DNA from: Skermanella rosea | GTDB lineage: Bacteria > Pseudomonadota > Alphaproteobacteria > Azospirillales > Azospirillaceae | NCBI RefSeq assembly: GCF_016806835.2 | Contig: NZ_CP086111.1 | Span: 1,471,001 to 1,535,000, forward strand | Direction: 5' to 3' | DNA: 64,000 nt | Part shown: positions 45,771-54,838 of the stretch, piece by piece | Layout of the letters: every line of letters starts with the position of its first letter | Position numbering within the stretch: position 1 is the first letter of the stretch | The notes under the pieces: model-generated | The model's database searches: none | What the model saw: only the letters and a program-made list of their open reading frames with translations | What the model was told of the DNA's origin: nothing | Program-made: the position numbers and the translations under genes

Positions 45771-46103
45771 ATGGCAGTTTCAAAGAACCGTGCATCGGAC
45801 ACAGTGACCGCCCGAGTGGAGCACGCCCTCAACCTGACGCGGGGCCGCCTGAAGCTTTGGCTGGTCTTCGAGGATGACGCCGCCGTGGCGGAGGCCCGCT
45901 CCCTGATACAGCTCAAGAAGGCCCGCAACCTGCTGGCGCTCTCCCGCTCCGACCTGGAGCACCGCCACGAGAAGGCGGTCCGCCAAATCCTGGAACGCTA
46001 CGCCGGCCACACGCCCCCTCCGGTCGAAACGGCGGAGGAACCGAAGCCGGCTCCCCGCCGCCGTGCCGCCTCCCGGCAGCCCGCCGAAGCGGTTTCCGGA
46101 TAG
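45771..46103 (+). CDS. Hypothetical protein upstream of RecD2
   Basis: 110 residues from ATG 45771 (AGGA at 45763-45766). N-terminal half is helical (TARVEHALNLTRGRLKLWLV, SLIQLKKARNLLALSRSDLE); the C-terminal 30 residues are a basic, proline-rich tail (PKPAPRRRAASRQPAEAV) suitable for DNA contact. No recognised family. It sits 30 bases before recD2 under a LexA box, so probably an accessory of the helicase. Confidence 0.55.
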   Translation: MAVSKNRASDTVTARVEHALNLTRGRLKLWLVFEDDAAVAEARSLIQLKKARNLLALSRSDLEHRHEKAVRQILERYAGHTPPPVETAEEPKPAPRRRAASRQPAEAVSG

Positions 46104-46133
46104 GGCCTGCCGGGTTAGACTGAGGAACCAGCG

Positions 46134-48368
46134 GTGGCAATGACAGCGGTCCAGCACAGGGTGGAACAGCCCAACAGGCCGGCGTCGCCCGCGCCGGACC
46201 GGGAAGTCCTTGCCGGTCTGGTCGAGCGGGTGACCTTCCACAATGCGGAGAACGGCTTCTGCGTTCTCCGCATCAAGGCGCGCGGCCATCGCGACCTGAT
46301 CACCGTCGTCGGCCATGCCGCCTCGATCTCGGCGGGCGAATTCGTCCAGGCCAGCGGCGCTTGGCACAACGACCGCACCCACGGCCTCCAGTTCAAGGCC
46401 GGGTTCCTGCGCACGACCATGCCGACCACCGTTGAAGGGATCGAGAAATATCTCGGCTCCGGCATGATCCGCGGCATCGGGCCGGTCTATGCCAAGAAGC
46501 TGGTGCGGGCCTTCGGCGCGGACGTGTTCGACGTGATCGAGCAGCAGGCCGACCGGCTGCGCGAGGTGGCCGGGATCGGGCCGGTGCGGGCCAAGCGGAT
46601 CATCGCCGGCTGGGCCGACCAGAAGGTGATCCGCGAGATCATGCTGTTCCTGCATTCCCACGGCGTCGGCACCTCGCGGTCGGTCCGCATCTTCAAGACC
46701 TACGGACCCGACGCGATCCAGCTCATCTCGGAGAATCCCTACCGCCTCGCCCGCGACATCCGCGGCATCGGCTTCGTCACGGCGGATGCCATCGCGGCCC
46801 GCCTCGGCATCGAGAAGACCGCCATGGTCAGGGCGCGGGCCGGCATCGCCTATGCCCTGGCGGAGGCCATGGACGAGGGGCATTGCGGCCTGCCGCGTGG
46901 CGACCTGCTGGCGCTCGCGGAAAAGCTGCTCGACATCCCATCGCCGCTGATCGAGGAAGCCATCGACCTCGAGCTGGCGGACGGCACCGTGGTGGCCGAC
47001 CGGCTCGACGGGGCGGAGGCCGTGTTCCTGGCGGGCCTCTACCGCTCCGAACGCAACATCGCCACCCGCCTGCTGGGCCTCGCCGCGGGCCGGCCGCCGT
47101 GGGGCGCCATCGACGCCGCCACCGCGATTCCCTGGGTCGAGCAGCGCACTGGCCTGACCCTGGCCGAGAGCCAGCGAGCCGCTGTCCGGCTCGCGGTCTC
47201 GTCCAAGCTTCTGGTCGTCACCGGCGGCCCCGGGGTCGGCAAGACCACGCTGGTCAACTCGATCCTGAAGATCCTGGCGGTCAAGGGCCTCGCCATAGCG
47301 CTCGCCGCCCCCACCGGCCGGGCGGCCAAGCGCCTGTCCGAGAGCACAGGGATGGAGGCCAAGACCATCCATCGCCTGCTGGAGACCGATCCCGCCGCCG
47401 GCGGCTTCAAGCGGACCGAAACGAATCCGCTGGAGTGCGAGCTGCTGGTGGTGGACGAGACCTCCATGGTCGACGTGCCCCTGATGAACGCCCTGCTGCG
47501 CGCCGTGCCCAACGGCGCCGCCGTGCTGCTGGTCGGAGACGTCGACCAGCTTCCCTCCGTGGGGCCGGGGCAGGTGCTGGCCGACGTGATCAATTCCGGC
47601 GCCGTGCCGGTGGTCCGGCTGACCGAGGTGTTCCGCCAAGCCGCCGAGAGCCGGATCATCGTCAACGCCCACCGGGTGAACAAGGGCCTGATGCCGGAGC
47701 CCTACGCCGGCGAGGGCCTGACCGATTTCTACTTCGTGGATGCCGCCGACCCGAAGGACGGGGTGCGCAAGGTGCTCCACATGGTCAAGCACCGAATCCC
47801 CGACCGCTTCGGCCTCGACCCCGTGCGCGACATCCAGGTGCTGTGCCCGATGAACCGGGGCGGGCTGGGCGCCCGATCGCTCAATATCGAGCTTCAGAAG
47901 GTGCTGAACCCCCCGCGCGATCCCCGCGTCGAACGGTTCGGCTGGACCTTCTGCGAGGGCGACAAGGTGATGCAGATCGAGAACGACTACGACAAGGAGG
48001 TCTATAACGGCGACCTCGGCGTGGTCGCCCGCATCGATCCCGACGACAATTCCCTGCTGATCGAGTTCGACGGCCGCGAGGTCGCGTATGACGCCGGCGA
48101 GCTGGACCAGGTGGTCCTGGCCTACGCCACCACGATCCACAAGTCCCAGGGGTCGGAGTACCCGGCGGTGATCCTGCCGGTCACCACCCAGCACTACGCG
48201 ATGCTCCAGCGCAACCTGGTCTATACGGGCATCACGCGCGGCAAGCGCCTGGTCGTCGTCGTCGGCCAGCGCAAGGCCATGGCTATCGCCGTCAAGGGCC
48301 AGCAGAGCCGCCGCCGCTGGTCGAAGCTGCGGGACTGGCTGGGCGGCGGAGCGGGTAACGCGCCGTAG
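46134..48368 (+). CDS. recD2: RecD2-type ATP-dependent DNA helicase
   Basis: 744 residues. N-terminal OB-like domain (LVERVTFHNAENGFCVLRIK), then helix-hairpin-helix segments typical of RecD2 (YLGSGMIRGIGPVYAKKLVR, LREVAGIGPVRAKRIIAGW). The SF1 helicase core has Walker A GGPGVGKTT at about 365-373, motif Ia LAAPTGRAAKRLSE, Walker B VVDETSMVD, DVDQLPSVGPG, LTEVFRQA and C-terminal YATTIHKSQGSEYPAVIL. This unaccompanied RecD2 type unwinds DNA 5'-3' independently of RecBC. The start is GTG 46134 with TGAGGA eight bases upstream; ATG 46140 is an alternative. The upstream LexA box suggests damage induction. Confidence 0.9.
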   Translation: MAMTAVQHRVEQPNRPASPAPDREVLAGLVERVTFHNAENGFCVLRIKARGHRDLITVVGHAASISAGEFVQASGAWHNDRTHGLQFKAGFLRTTMPTTVEGIEKYLGSGMIRGIGPVYAKKLVRAFGADVFDVIEQQADRLREVAGIGPVRAKRIIAGWADQKVIREIMLFLHSHGVGTSRSVRIFKTYGPDAIQLISENPYRLARDIRGIGFVTADAIAARLGIEKTAMVRARAGIAYALAEAMDEGHCGLPRGDLLALAEKLLDIPSPLIEEAIDLELADGTVVADRLDGAEAVFLAGLYRSERNIATRLLGLAAGRPPWGAIDAATAIPWVEQRTGLTLAESQRAAVRLAVSSKLLVVTGGPGVGKTTLVNSILKILAVKGLAIALAAPTGRAAKRLSESTGMEAKTIHRLLETDPAAGGFKRTETNPLECELLVVDETSMVDVPLMNALLRAVPNGAAVLLVGDVDQLPSVGPGQVLADVINSGAVPVVRLTEVFRQAAESRIIVNAHRVNKGLMPEPYAGEGLTDFYFVDAADPKDGVRKVLHMVKHRIPDRFGLDPVRDIQVLCPMNRGGLGARSLNIELQKVLNPPRDPRVERFGWTFCEGDKVMQIENDYDKEVYNGDLGVVARIDPDDNSLLIEFDGREVAYDAGELDQVVLAYATTIHKSQGSEYPAVILPVTTQHYAMLQRNLVYTGITRGKRLVVVVGQRKAMAIAVKGQQSRRRWSKLRDWLGGGAGNAP

Positions 48369-48415
48369 GGCGTCATTGACAACGCCGCCCCGGGCTGCTT
48401 CCTATCGCGGAGGCT

Positions 48416-49465
48416 GTGAAACGAATCTCCAAACCCAGGGCCGGCCGGTTGAAGAAGCGCGTCGATACCGGCCAGGGCGATCTTTTCGCGCAAGGGCAGG
48501 GGACTCCGGTTTCCGCCGATCCGCCGCCCGTCCCGGCGGCGGAAACGCCGCCCCCGCGCCCCATCGGGGACTGGCCGACGGGTCATCTGCTCGACGCCCT
48601 GAACCTTCATCTGCACGCCGAACCACCCGAGCATCCCTCCCTCGTCGCCACGATCGAGGAGCTGGCGAAGCGCCGCGAACCCGAGGCCGTCCGGCACCTG
48701 ATCACGGCCTGCCGCCGCTTCGCCGCCTTCGACCAGCAGCAGCCGGCCCCGGAGGTCGTGGCCGCCCTCAACGCCCTTGCCCATATCGGCCCGCCCTCGG
48801 CCGCCGTCCCGCTGATCGACCTGATCCGGCGCGGCCTGTTCGGTCCGGCCTCGACCGCCGCGGCGCTCGACTGCTTCGGCGCCTTGCGCTGCCGTCCCGC
48901 CGCCGACCTGATCCGCCCGAACCTTCAGCACCCCGACCCTCAAGTGCGCCAGTCCGCCTGCGGACTCGCCGCCGCCCTGGACCGCCGCGACGACGCATCG
49001 CTCCTGGCGCCCCTGCTCAACGACCCGGACCGGGGCGTCGCCAAGGCCGCCCGGCTGGCGCTGGGCGAACTGGGACATGTCCCGGCGCGTGAACCGCTCG
49101 AGGAGCTTCTCGACCGCGCCACGCCGATCGACATCCCGCGGGTCGCCCGCGCCCTGGTCGGCGTCGCCGATGACGACACGCCGGTCAAGCTGGCCCGCGC
49201 CGCCGACCGCTGCGACGAGGAGGGACGGTGCGCCATCGTCGCGGCCCTCGGCGCCATGGAGCAGCCCGGCGCCGTCACGCAGCTGATCCGGCTGTCCCGC
49301 GACACCCGTCCGGCGGTCCGCCTCGCCGTGATCGAGGCGCTGTCGAACCATGAGGATCAGCGCATACCGGCGGCGCTGGGAGCCCTGTCGCACGATGCCG
49401 ATCCGGCCGTCCGCGACGCCGCCGAAGCGGCGCTGCGATCGTTCGACGCAACGCCCGACTGGTAG
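48416..49465 (+). CDS. HEAT-repeat protein
   Basis: 349 residues from GTG 48416. After a basic N-terminus (MKRISKPRAGRLKKRVDTGQ) come about seven HEAT/PBS-lyase-like repeats, for example VVAALNALAHIGPPSAAVPL, AALDCFGALRCRPAADLIRP, AARLALGELGHVPAREPLEE and RPAVRLAVIEALSNHEDQRI. A solenoid scaffold for protein or nucleic-acid contacts; no catalytic residues. It begins 47 bases after recD2, likely the same transcript, so a link to that helicase is plausible. Confidence 0.75.
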   Translation: MKRISKPRAGRLKKRVDTGQGDLFAQGQGTPVSADPPPVPAAETPPPRPIGDWPTGHLLDALNLHLHAEPPEHPSLVATIEELAKRREPEAVRHLITACRRFAAFDQQQPAPEVVAALNALAHIGPPSAAVPLIDLIRRGLFGPASTAAALDCFGALRCRPAADLIRPNLQHPDPQVRQSACGLAAALDRRDDASLLAPLLNDPDRGVAKAARLALGELGHVPAREPLEELLDRATPIDIPRVARALVGVADDDTPVKLARAADRCDEEGRCAIVAALGAMEQPGAVTQLIRLSRDTRPAVRLAVIEALSNHEDQRIPAALGALSHDADPAVRDAAEAALRSFDATPDW

Positions 49466-49787
49466 ATCAAGGAAGATGGCTGGTGGCTTTCAGGTAAAGC
49501 CGTATGAAAAGACCGCCGGGCCACCAGGACCCGGCGAGTCGAACAGGGAGGCTTCACGTCATGAGGACGTTGCGTCAAGACTGATCCCGGCCACCGGCTG
49601 GGACTATAGTGAATGCTGAGACAGAGCACTCACGGTTACAGCATAAACCCAGTTCTCCAATGGGCAAGATTACTTTGGATCAGTGCCCGAACGCACATGG
49701 CCTTTACCCGCCTATGCCCCAGGTTCCGTCATTCGACAAGGTGACGGAGGCGGGTTCACGACCGTTCTTCCGGGGGTGGGGCTGCGG
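49466..49787. other. 322-base stretch without a supported gene
   Basis: No frame with credible coding character and no clear promoter. A GCCGGG/CCCGGC inverted repeat around 49515-49535 could form a weak hairpin. It separates the HEAT gene from a convergent cell wall hydrolase. Confidence 0.4.
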
Positions 49788-50630
49788 TCAGGCGGTCCGG
49801 ACGCGGCGGGCGCCCGAGCGGATGCGCCGGTCCGCGGTGGTTCCGGCGACATGGCTCCAACTCCAAGGTTGGGGCTTCGGGTGGCGGTCTCCTTGCCGGT
49901 GCGGCGTCCGAACATCGGCTCCTTCCGAGTCGAGAGCCAACGCCGCCTCGACCTTGATCGTGGGAAGTACGTACAGGGTGCCGCAACGGCTCCTGGAAGT
50001 GCCGGCCTCCACTGCGCGATAGGCTTCCGCAATTCCCGCGGCCATCGCGACGCGCTTCGAGTCGCCGCTTTTCCGATCCTCGCCGGCCGCTGCAAGGACC
50101 GGGCGGGGCGCGTTTCGGCGCGGTCCTGCCGCCGAGGCCGCCTTGACGGCTCGCCGTTCCGAGAAGAACACATGACCGTCGATGCGGTGGCTGACCGCCA
50201 TGGCGGCGGTCCAGACCGGCATGCGGCGCAGGCGCTTGGGTGCGACATAATGTGTCGCCCCACGGCTGTAATCCGGCGCCAGACCGACCAGCGACAGCAC
50301 CGCGACCTCGGCCGCGCGCTGCCAGGCGGCGCGGTCGTCGATCACGGTCGGCCGCGACATCGGGCGAGAGATGGTCCAGGAGAACTGCTTGCTCTGATAG
50401 ACCACCCCGCAGATGCCGCCCGGCCAGCGCTTCTCCCGCACCCGGTTGAGGGTCACGGCGGCGACGGCGTACTGGCCGCGCGAGCTTTCGCCGCGCGCTT
50501 CGAAATAGATGTTCCGGGCGAGGCACAGGGCATCGTTCCGGTCGACCGCCGCCGCCTGGGGGTGCCATGAGGCGATTGCCGAGATCATCTGGATCACGGT
50601 GAGCAGGGGTGTCCACTCGGGTATCGGCAT
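49788..50630 (-). CDS. SleB/CwlJ-type cell wall hydrolase
   Basis: 280 residues. The conserved hydrolase domain (about 30-160) contains LCLARNIYFEARGESSRGQY with the catalytic Glu of YFEARGE, then AVAAVTLNRVREKRWPGGIC and YQSKQFSWT, DDRAAWQRAAEVA and ATHYVAPKRLRRMPVW. This family cleaves peptidoglycan. The N-terminal 28 residues (MPIPEWTPLLTVIQMISAIA) form a hydrophobic anchor or signal. The C-terminal 110 residues are not conserved. Likely a housekeeping or cell-separation murein hydrolase; non-sporulating bacteria have several. Confidence 0.85.
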   Translation of the reverse strand: MPIPEWTPLLTVIQMISAIASWHPQAAAVDRNDALCLARNIYFEARGESSRGQYAVAAVTLNRVREKRWPGGICGVVYQSKQFSWTISRPMSRPTVIDDRAAWQRAAEVAVLSLVGLAPDYSRGATHYVAPKRLRRMPVWTAAMAVSHRIDGHVFFSERRAVKAASAAGPRRNAPRPVLAAAGEDRKSGDSKRVAMAAGIAEAYRAVEAGTSRSRCGTLYVLPTIKVEAALALDSEGADVRTPHRQGDRHPKPQPWSWSHVAGTTADRRIRSGARRVRTA

Positions 50631-50876
50631 CGCACCACCTCCGGCTGGGTTGACCGTCGGGACGACGCGCGTTCCTGGGCAACCGGGTCGTCAACCGTGT
50701 CCAGAACAACGGCGGGGAGGGGCTTGTTCCTCTATCACAAGGGGTGCGACGATTCGCGACTCCGGCGCGGGAACAGTCCGGGCCGGTGGTTTCCTTTGAT
50801 GTGCGGTGCGGATCAAGCTATCATAAATTTTCCATAAGTCACAGCGTGTCACAACTTCCACACCCTGGAGGTCACG

Positions 50877-50987
50877 ATGAAAACCGACAAAAATCGCACC
50901 CGGGATGGGCTTTCGCCAGTTTATTTGATGGCTGGTACGGTTACCGCGATTTTGGTGTTCATGCTGCTGTCGGTTGGCATGGGCTGA
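50877..50987 (+). CDS. 36-residue membrane protein
   Basis: ATG at 50877 has GGAGG at 50867-50871 (5-base spacer). The product MKTDKNRTRDGLSPVYLMAG continues with a hydrophobic TVTAILVFMLLSVGMG: a charged head and one membrane helix. The Shine-Dalgarno sequence and the lack of any competing gene support it. Function unknown. Confidence 0.5.
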   Translation: MKTDKNRTRDGLSPVYLMAGTVTAILVFMLLSVGMG

Positions 50988-51342
50988 ATCGGAGCCTTCC
51001 GAAGCCCCGCCGTACCCATCTGGAAGGCACCCGTTCGAGACGACCGCATGCCGCGGCCGCCAGGCCGTTCGGCCTGCCCAGCGCTGCCTTGGTGTTAGTT
51101 CCCGGCCAAGTCATAGGCCGCGGGGATTAGGTATTGCGGAACGGTTCTATCCGATAAATCGGTTAAAAAGCCGTTAAACAAATGTTGACCGCAACAAGGA
51201 CTGCAAGCATTATGCGCTCAAGAGAGGTAGGGACCCCTCGGAGTGAGCGGATCCGAATGCCTCCAAAGGCCGCCTCAGGAACTTTCTTGTGGCAGCCGGC
51301 AAGCTGACGCCAAACCAATGCGCTGAATTGAGGGAATTCGAG
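50988..51342. other. Non-coding gap with a CtrA-type site
   Basis: 355 bases without a recognisable gene. It contains TTAA-N7-TTAA at 51163-51177 (TTAA 51163-51166, AAAGCCG, TTAA 51174-51177), an exact CtrA consensus, 166 bases before the LuxR-type regulator. Otherwise nothing notable. Confidence 0.45.
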
Positions 51343-52023
51343 ATGACCGAACACGACACCATTCTCATCGAGCCGAATCGTTTGTTCCGCGAGGGTATCA
51401 AGCATCTCCTGGCAGGTAGCCCCTTTCGTCTTGTCAGCGAGTACGCTTCGATCGAACAGGCCGTCGCCGGCGAGGCCCCAGCGGCCAAGCTGGTGATCGT
51501 GGACTACCCCGTCGATGCCGACGAGACCCTGTCCGACCTGCGCGCCGGATTCCCGGACACGCGCATCGTCGTCCTGGCGTCCGAGCTGTCCGCCGACCGC
51601 CTCAAGGCCGCCATGGGCGCCGGGGCCGACGGCTACCTGCTGAAGGACGTTTCTCCGGAAGCGCTGATCCAGTCGCTCCAGCTCGTCCTGATCGGCGAGA
51701 AGGTGTTCCCGACCAACCTCGCCAGCCTGCTGCTGAACCAGATCGCCCCCCAGGCTCCGCAGGGCTCCTGGCGTGGGCTGTCCGGCCGCGAGCGGGAGAT
51801 CCTCCAGCATTTGGTGATGGGCGCCAGCAACAAGCTGATCGCCAACAAGCTCGGCATCACGGAAGCGACGGTCAAGGTCCACCTGAAGACGCTGCTGCGC
51901 AAGATCGACGTCAACAACCGCACCCAGGCCGCGATCTGGGCGATGAACAACGGCATCACGCCTGACCAGTCCATGTCCGGCGACATCCCGGCCACGCGCC
52001 GCCTGCAGGCCGTTCCGGCCTGA
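51343..52023 (+). CDS. LuxR-family response regulator with an atypical receiver
   Basis: 226 residues from ATG 51343 (AGGGA at 51331-51335). Receiver (about 5-120) with D54 in VIVDYP and K in YLLKDVSP. The usual two-Asp acidic pocket is reduced to ILIEPNR, only E10. DNA-binding GerE-type domain (about 150-210) with GLSGREREILQHLVMGASNK, LGITEATVKVHLKTLLRK. It is thus a NarL/FixJ-type transcription regulator; with only one acidic metal ligand, phosphorylation may be weak or replaced by another control. No partner kinase adjacent. Confidence 0.85.
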   Translation: MTEHDTILIEPNRLFREGIKHLLAGSPFRLVSEYASIEQAVAGEAPAAKLVIVDYPVDADETLSDLRAGFPDTRIVVLASELSADRLKAAMGAGADGYLLKDVSPEALIQSLQLVLIGEKVFPTNLASLLLNQIAPQAPQGSWRGLSGREREILQHLVMGASNKLIANKLGITEATVKVHLKTLLRKIDVNNRTQAAIWAMNNGITPDQSMSGDIPATRRLQAVPA

Positions 52024-52075
52024 CCGGACCCGCCCTCGGTTCGGCTCCGGCCATCTCGTTCCCCATCGGCTCGCT

Positions 52076-52122
52076 CCCCGGCCGGCTCGGCCCCGATCCC
52101 ATCGGGTCCGGCCGGTCCGGGG
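52076..52122. terminator. Complex hairpin after the LuxR-type regulator
   Basis: An inverted-repeat-rich segment (CCCCGGCCGG at 52076-52085 against CCGGCCGG-TCCGGGG at 52108-52122, with an inner CCCGAT/ATCGGG stem) lies between the regulator and the channel gene and is followed by CTTCTTCTC. Confidence 0.4.
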
Positions 52123-52209
52123 CCGTCTTCTTCTCGTCACCATAAAATCCCCGCCGTTCCCCGGGAGGCATGCTAAACCTGCGCATCCGGCCTGGCCGGA
52201 TTTTCCGCC

Positions 52210-54732
52210 ATGGGTTTATCGGTCCAGATGCGCCAATCGCTTTCCGCGTGGTTCGGCCGCTCGCAGCATCTTCTGCGGACGGCCTTTCTCCTGTTCCTTG
52301 TGTGCCTCCCGCCGTTGCCGGCGGGCGCTCAGGCCACGCCTCCCGATTTCAGGGCGGCCCTGGCCGGCTGGCAGTCATCGCTCGACAAGGCCGCGGCTCG
52401 GCTGGCGCGCGGCGATCTCGAGGAGGCCGAGTACCAGGCCCTGCGCTCGGACCTGTCATCGCTGTACGACTCCGCGCGGGGTGCGGCATCGGCCGCCACC
52501 GCCGAGCAGGAGGTGAACCGCCAGCTCGCCGACGCCCTGGGGGCTCCGCCGGCCGAAGGGGCACCGCCCGAGGCGCCGGCCGTCGCCGCCGACCGTCAGC
52601 GGCTGTCAAAGATCATCGCCGAACTCGACGGGCGGGCCCGGCAGGCCGAACTGATCGCCACGCGCGCCGACATCCTGATGCGGACCGCCACCGACAAGCG
52701 GATGCAGCAGTTCACCGACGCGCTGTTCCAGCGCGGTCCCCTGCCCCTGGAGCGGGGGACCTGGAACAGCCTGCCGGTCCAGGCCGACTATCTGCGCGAC
52801 CGCGTGGTCCAGGCGGTCGCCGTCACCGCCGCCGATCGGGCCTGGCGCGACCGCGGCTTCGAACTGGCCGCCGCCTTCCTGGTGGCGCTGGGCGTCGCCT
52901 GGCCGCTTCGGCGCTGGCTGCTCCGCCGCTTCGGGCATCGGCCCGTCGAGACCCATCCCGGCTACCGGCAGAGGGTCGTCGCGATGGCGGTGGAAGCCGT
53001 CGGGCGCTGCCTTATGACGGTGCTGCCGACCGTGGCGGTGGCGGTGGCCCTCCATCACATCATCGGAGGCGACGTCCGGACCCTGCCGCTGCAGGCGCTG
53101 ATCATCGCCGCGGCCGGCGGGCTGGCGTTCTTCCTATTCTTTTCCGGGCTGGCGCGGGCGACCCTGGCACCCGACCATTCCGCCTGGCAGCTGACCGGGC
53201 TGGAGCCCGCCTCGGCGCGGGCGCTGGTCCGCCGCATCACCCTGTTCGCCGGCGGCCTCGCGGTGGCCGGCGGCGCGGTCGTGCTTCAGAACCGCATGCT
53301 GTCCCCGCCGGAACTCCAGGCCGTCACCGGCTTCGCCGCCATGCTGCTGGCGACGGCGGCGCTGATGTTCCTGCTGCCCGGCCGGCTGTGGCGAACCGTG
53401 CCGCCGGTGCAGGAACCGGCCCAGCCGCCGCCGGGCGACGCGGCGGCGGAAGCGCCGGCTGCCGCCGGGGGCTCCTGGGTGCATCTGCGCTTCCTCGGCG
53501 GCGCCGTCGCCCTGGCGGCGCTCGGCGCCTCGGCGGCGGGCTACCATAACCTGTCCGTCTATGTCGGCATGCTGTCGCTCGCCGCCGTGGCGGTCGGCGG
53601 ACTGCTCCTGCTGGTGCGCGGCGTCGCGCGCGAACTGCTGACCATGGTGATGGAGCGCGAGCAGGGTCCGGTCGCCGAGCTGCGCCGGCTCCTGGTCCGG
53701 TCCGAGCGGGGAGTGCAGGCGGCGGACTGGTGCGGCAGGGTGGCGATCGACTTCGCGCTGATCACCCTGGCGGCGGCGATCCTGCTGCCGCTCAGCGGCA
53801 TCGACTGGTCGGAACTGCGCAGCCTGTTCGACACCTTCATGAGGGGGGTCACGATCGGCGGGGTCCGGCTGGCGCCGGCCGACATCATCGCCGCCATCCT
53901 GCTGTTCAGCGCCGCGGTCATGGTCACCCGCTACGTCCAGCGGACGCTGGACGTCCGGGTGCTCCAGCGGCTCCAGATCGACCGGGGCGTCCAGAACTCG
54001 ATCAAGACCGGCATCGGCTATTTCGGCTTCATGGTGGCCCTGCTGGTGGCGATCGGCGCGCTCGGGCTTGATCTGTCCAACCTGGCGCTGATCGCCGGCG
54101 CGCTCTCGGTCGGCATCGGCTTCGGCCTGCAGAACGTCGTCAGCAACTTCGTCTCCGGCTTGATCCTGCTGGTCGAGCGGCCGATCAAGGTCGGCGACTG
54201 GGTCGTGGTCGGCGACAAGGAGGGCGTGGTCAAGCGCATCAGCGTGCGCGCGACCGAGATCCAGACCTTCCAGCGCGCCTCGGTGATCATCCCGAACTCC
54301 GAGCTGGTGTCGTCGGCGGTGGTCAACTGGACCTTCAAGGACAAATTCGGCCGGATCGACATCAAGGTCGGGGTCGAGTACGGCTCGGACCTGAAGCTGG
54401 TCCGGGAGACCCTGCTGGCCTGCGCCAACGCCCATCCCCGGGTGGCCCGGATGCCCGGGCCCATGGTGGTGTTCCGCGACTTCGGCCAGAGCTCCCTGGA
54501 TTTCGAACTGCGCTGCTTCATCCCGGACGTGGATTTCTTCCTGTCCACCGCCAGCGACCTGCGGTTCGCCATCGCCGAGGCGTTCGAACGCAACGGCATC
54601 GCGATCCCGTTCAACCAGCAGGTCATGCATATTCCGCAGCTCGACGGGCTGCGCGACCTGATCGAGCGACGGGGCGCCCCGGCGGCACCCTCCTCGGCGC
54701 CTCCCGCACCGCGGCTGGAGACCATTACGTAG
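52210..54732 (+). CDS. Large MscS-family mechanosensitive channel
   Basis: 840 residues. An N-terminal signal (LLRTAFLLFLVCLPPLPAGA) and a periplasmic helical region with a DUF3772-like part (about 30-210) precede about ten membrane spans (215-620). The MscS pore and beta domains are C-terminal: LALIAGALSVGIGFGLQNVV (pore-lining TM3), SNFVSGLILLVERPIKVGDW, GVVKRISVRATEIQTFQRAS, IPNSELVSSAVVNWTFKDK. This architecture resembles MscK/YbiO-type channels protecting against hypo-osmotic shock. ATG 52210 (MGLSVQM) or the Met at 52228 could be the start. Confidence 0.9.
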   Translation: MGLSVQMRQSLSAWFGRSQHLLRTAFLLFLVCLPPLPAGAQATPPDFRAALAGWQSSLDKAAARLARGDLEEAEYQALRSDLSSLYDSARGAASAATAEQEVNRQLADALGAPPAEGAPPEAPAVAADRQRLSKIIAELDGRARQAELIATRADILMRTATDKRMQQFTDALFQRGPLPLERGTWNSLPVQADYLRDRVVQAVAVTAADRAWRDRGFELAAAFLVALGVAWPLRRWLLRRFGHRPVETHPGYRQRVVAMAVEAVGRCLMTVLPTVAVAVALHHIIGGDVRTLPLQALIIAAAGGLAFFLFFSGLARATLAPDHSAWQLTGLEPASARALVRRITLFAGGLAVAGGAVVLQNRMLSPPELQAVTGFAAMLLATAALMFLLPGRLWRTVPPVQEPAQPPPGDAAAEAPAAAGGSWVHLRFLGGAVALAALGASAAGYHNLSVYVGMLSLAAVAVGGLLLLVRGVARELLTMVMEREQGPVAELRRLLVRSERGVQAADWCGRVAIDFALITLAAAILLPLSGIDWSELRSLFDTFMRGVTIGGVRLAPADIIAAILLFSAAVMVTRYVQRTLDVRVLQRLQIDRGVQNSIKTGIGYFGFMVALLVAIGALGLDLSNLALIAGALSVGIGFGLQNVVSNFVSGLILLVERPIKVGDWVVVGDKEGVVKRISVRATEIQTFQRASVIIPNSELVSSAVVNWTFKDKFGRIDIKVGVEYGSDLKLVRETLLACANAHPRVARMPGPMVVFRDFGQSSLDFELRCFIPDVDFFLSTASDLRFAIAEAFERNGIAIPFNQQVMHIPQLDGLRDLIERRGAPAAPSSAPPAPRLETIT

Positions 54733-54838
54733 AGTTCATCTGCAGGAAATGATGGCGCAAGGGCGATTGCCCCAGTTTGGCCATATGGGAGTCACCATAT
54801 ATCCCGTGATAATCGCCAAGAAAGAGGATCCGCCCGCC

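Noticed and set aside
41400-49500. A prophage
   Set aside because: No integrase, attachment sites, structural, packaging or lysis genes accompany the recombination genes.
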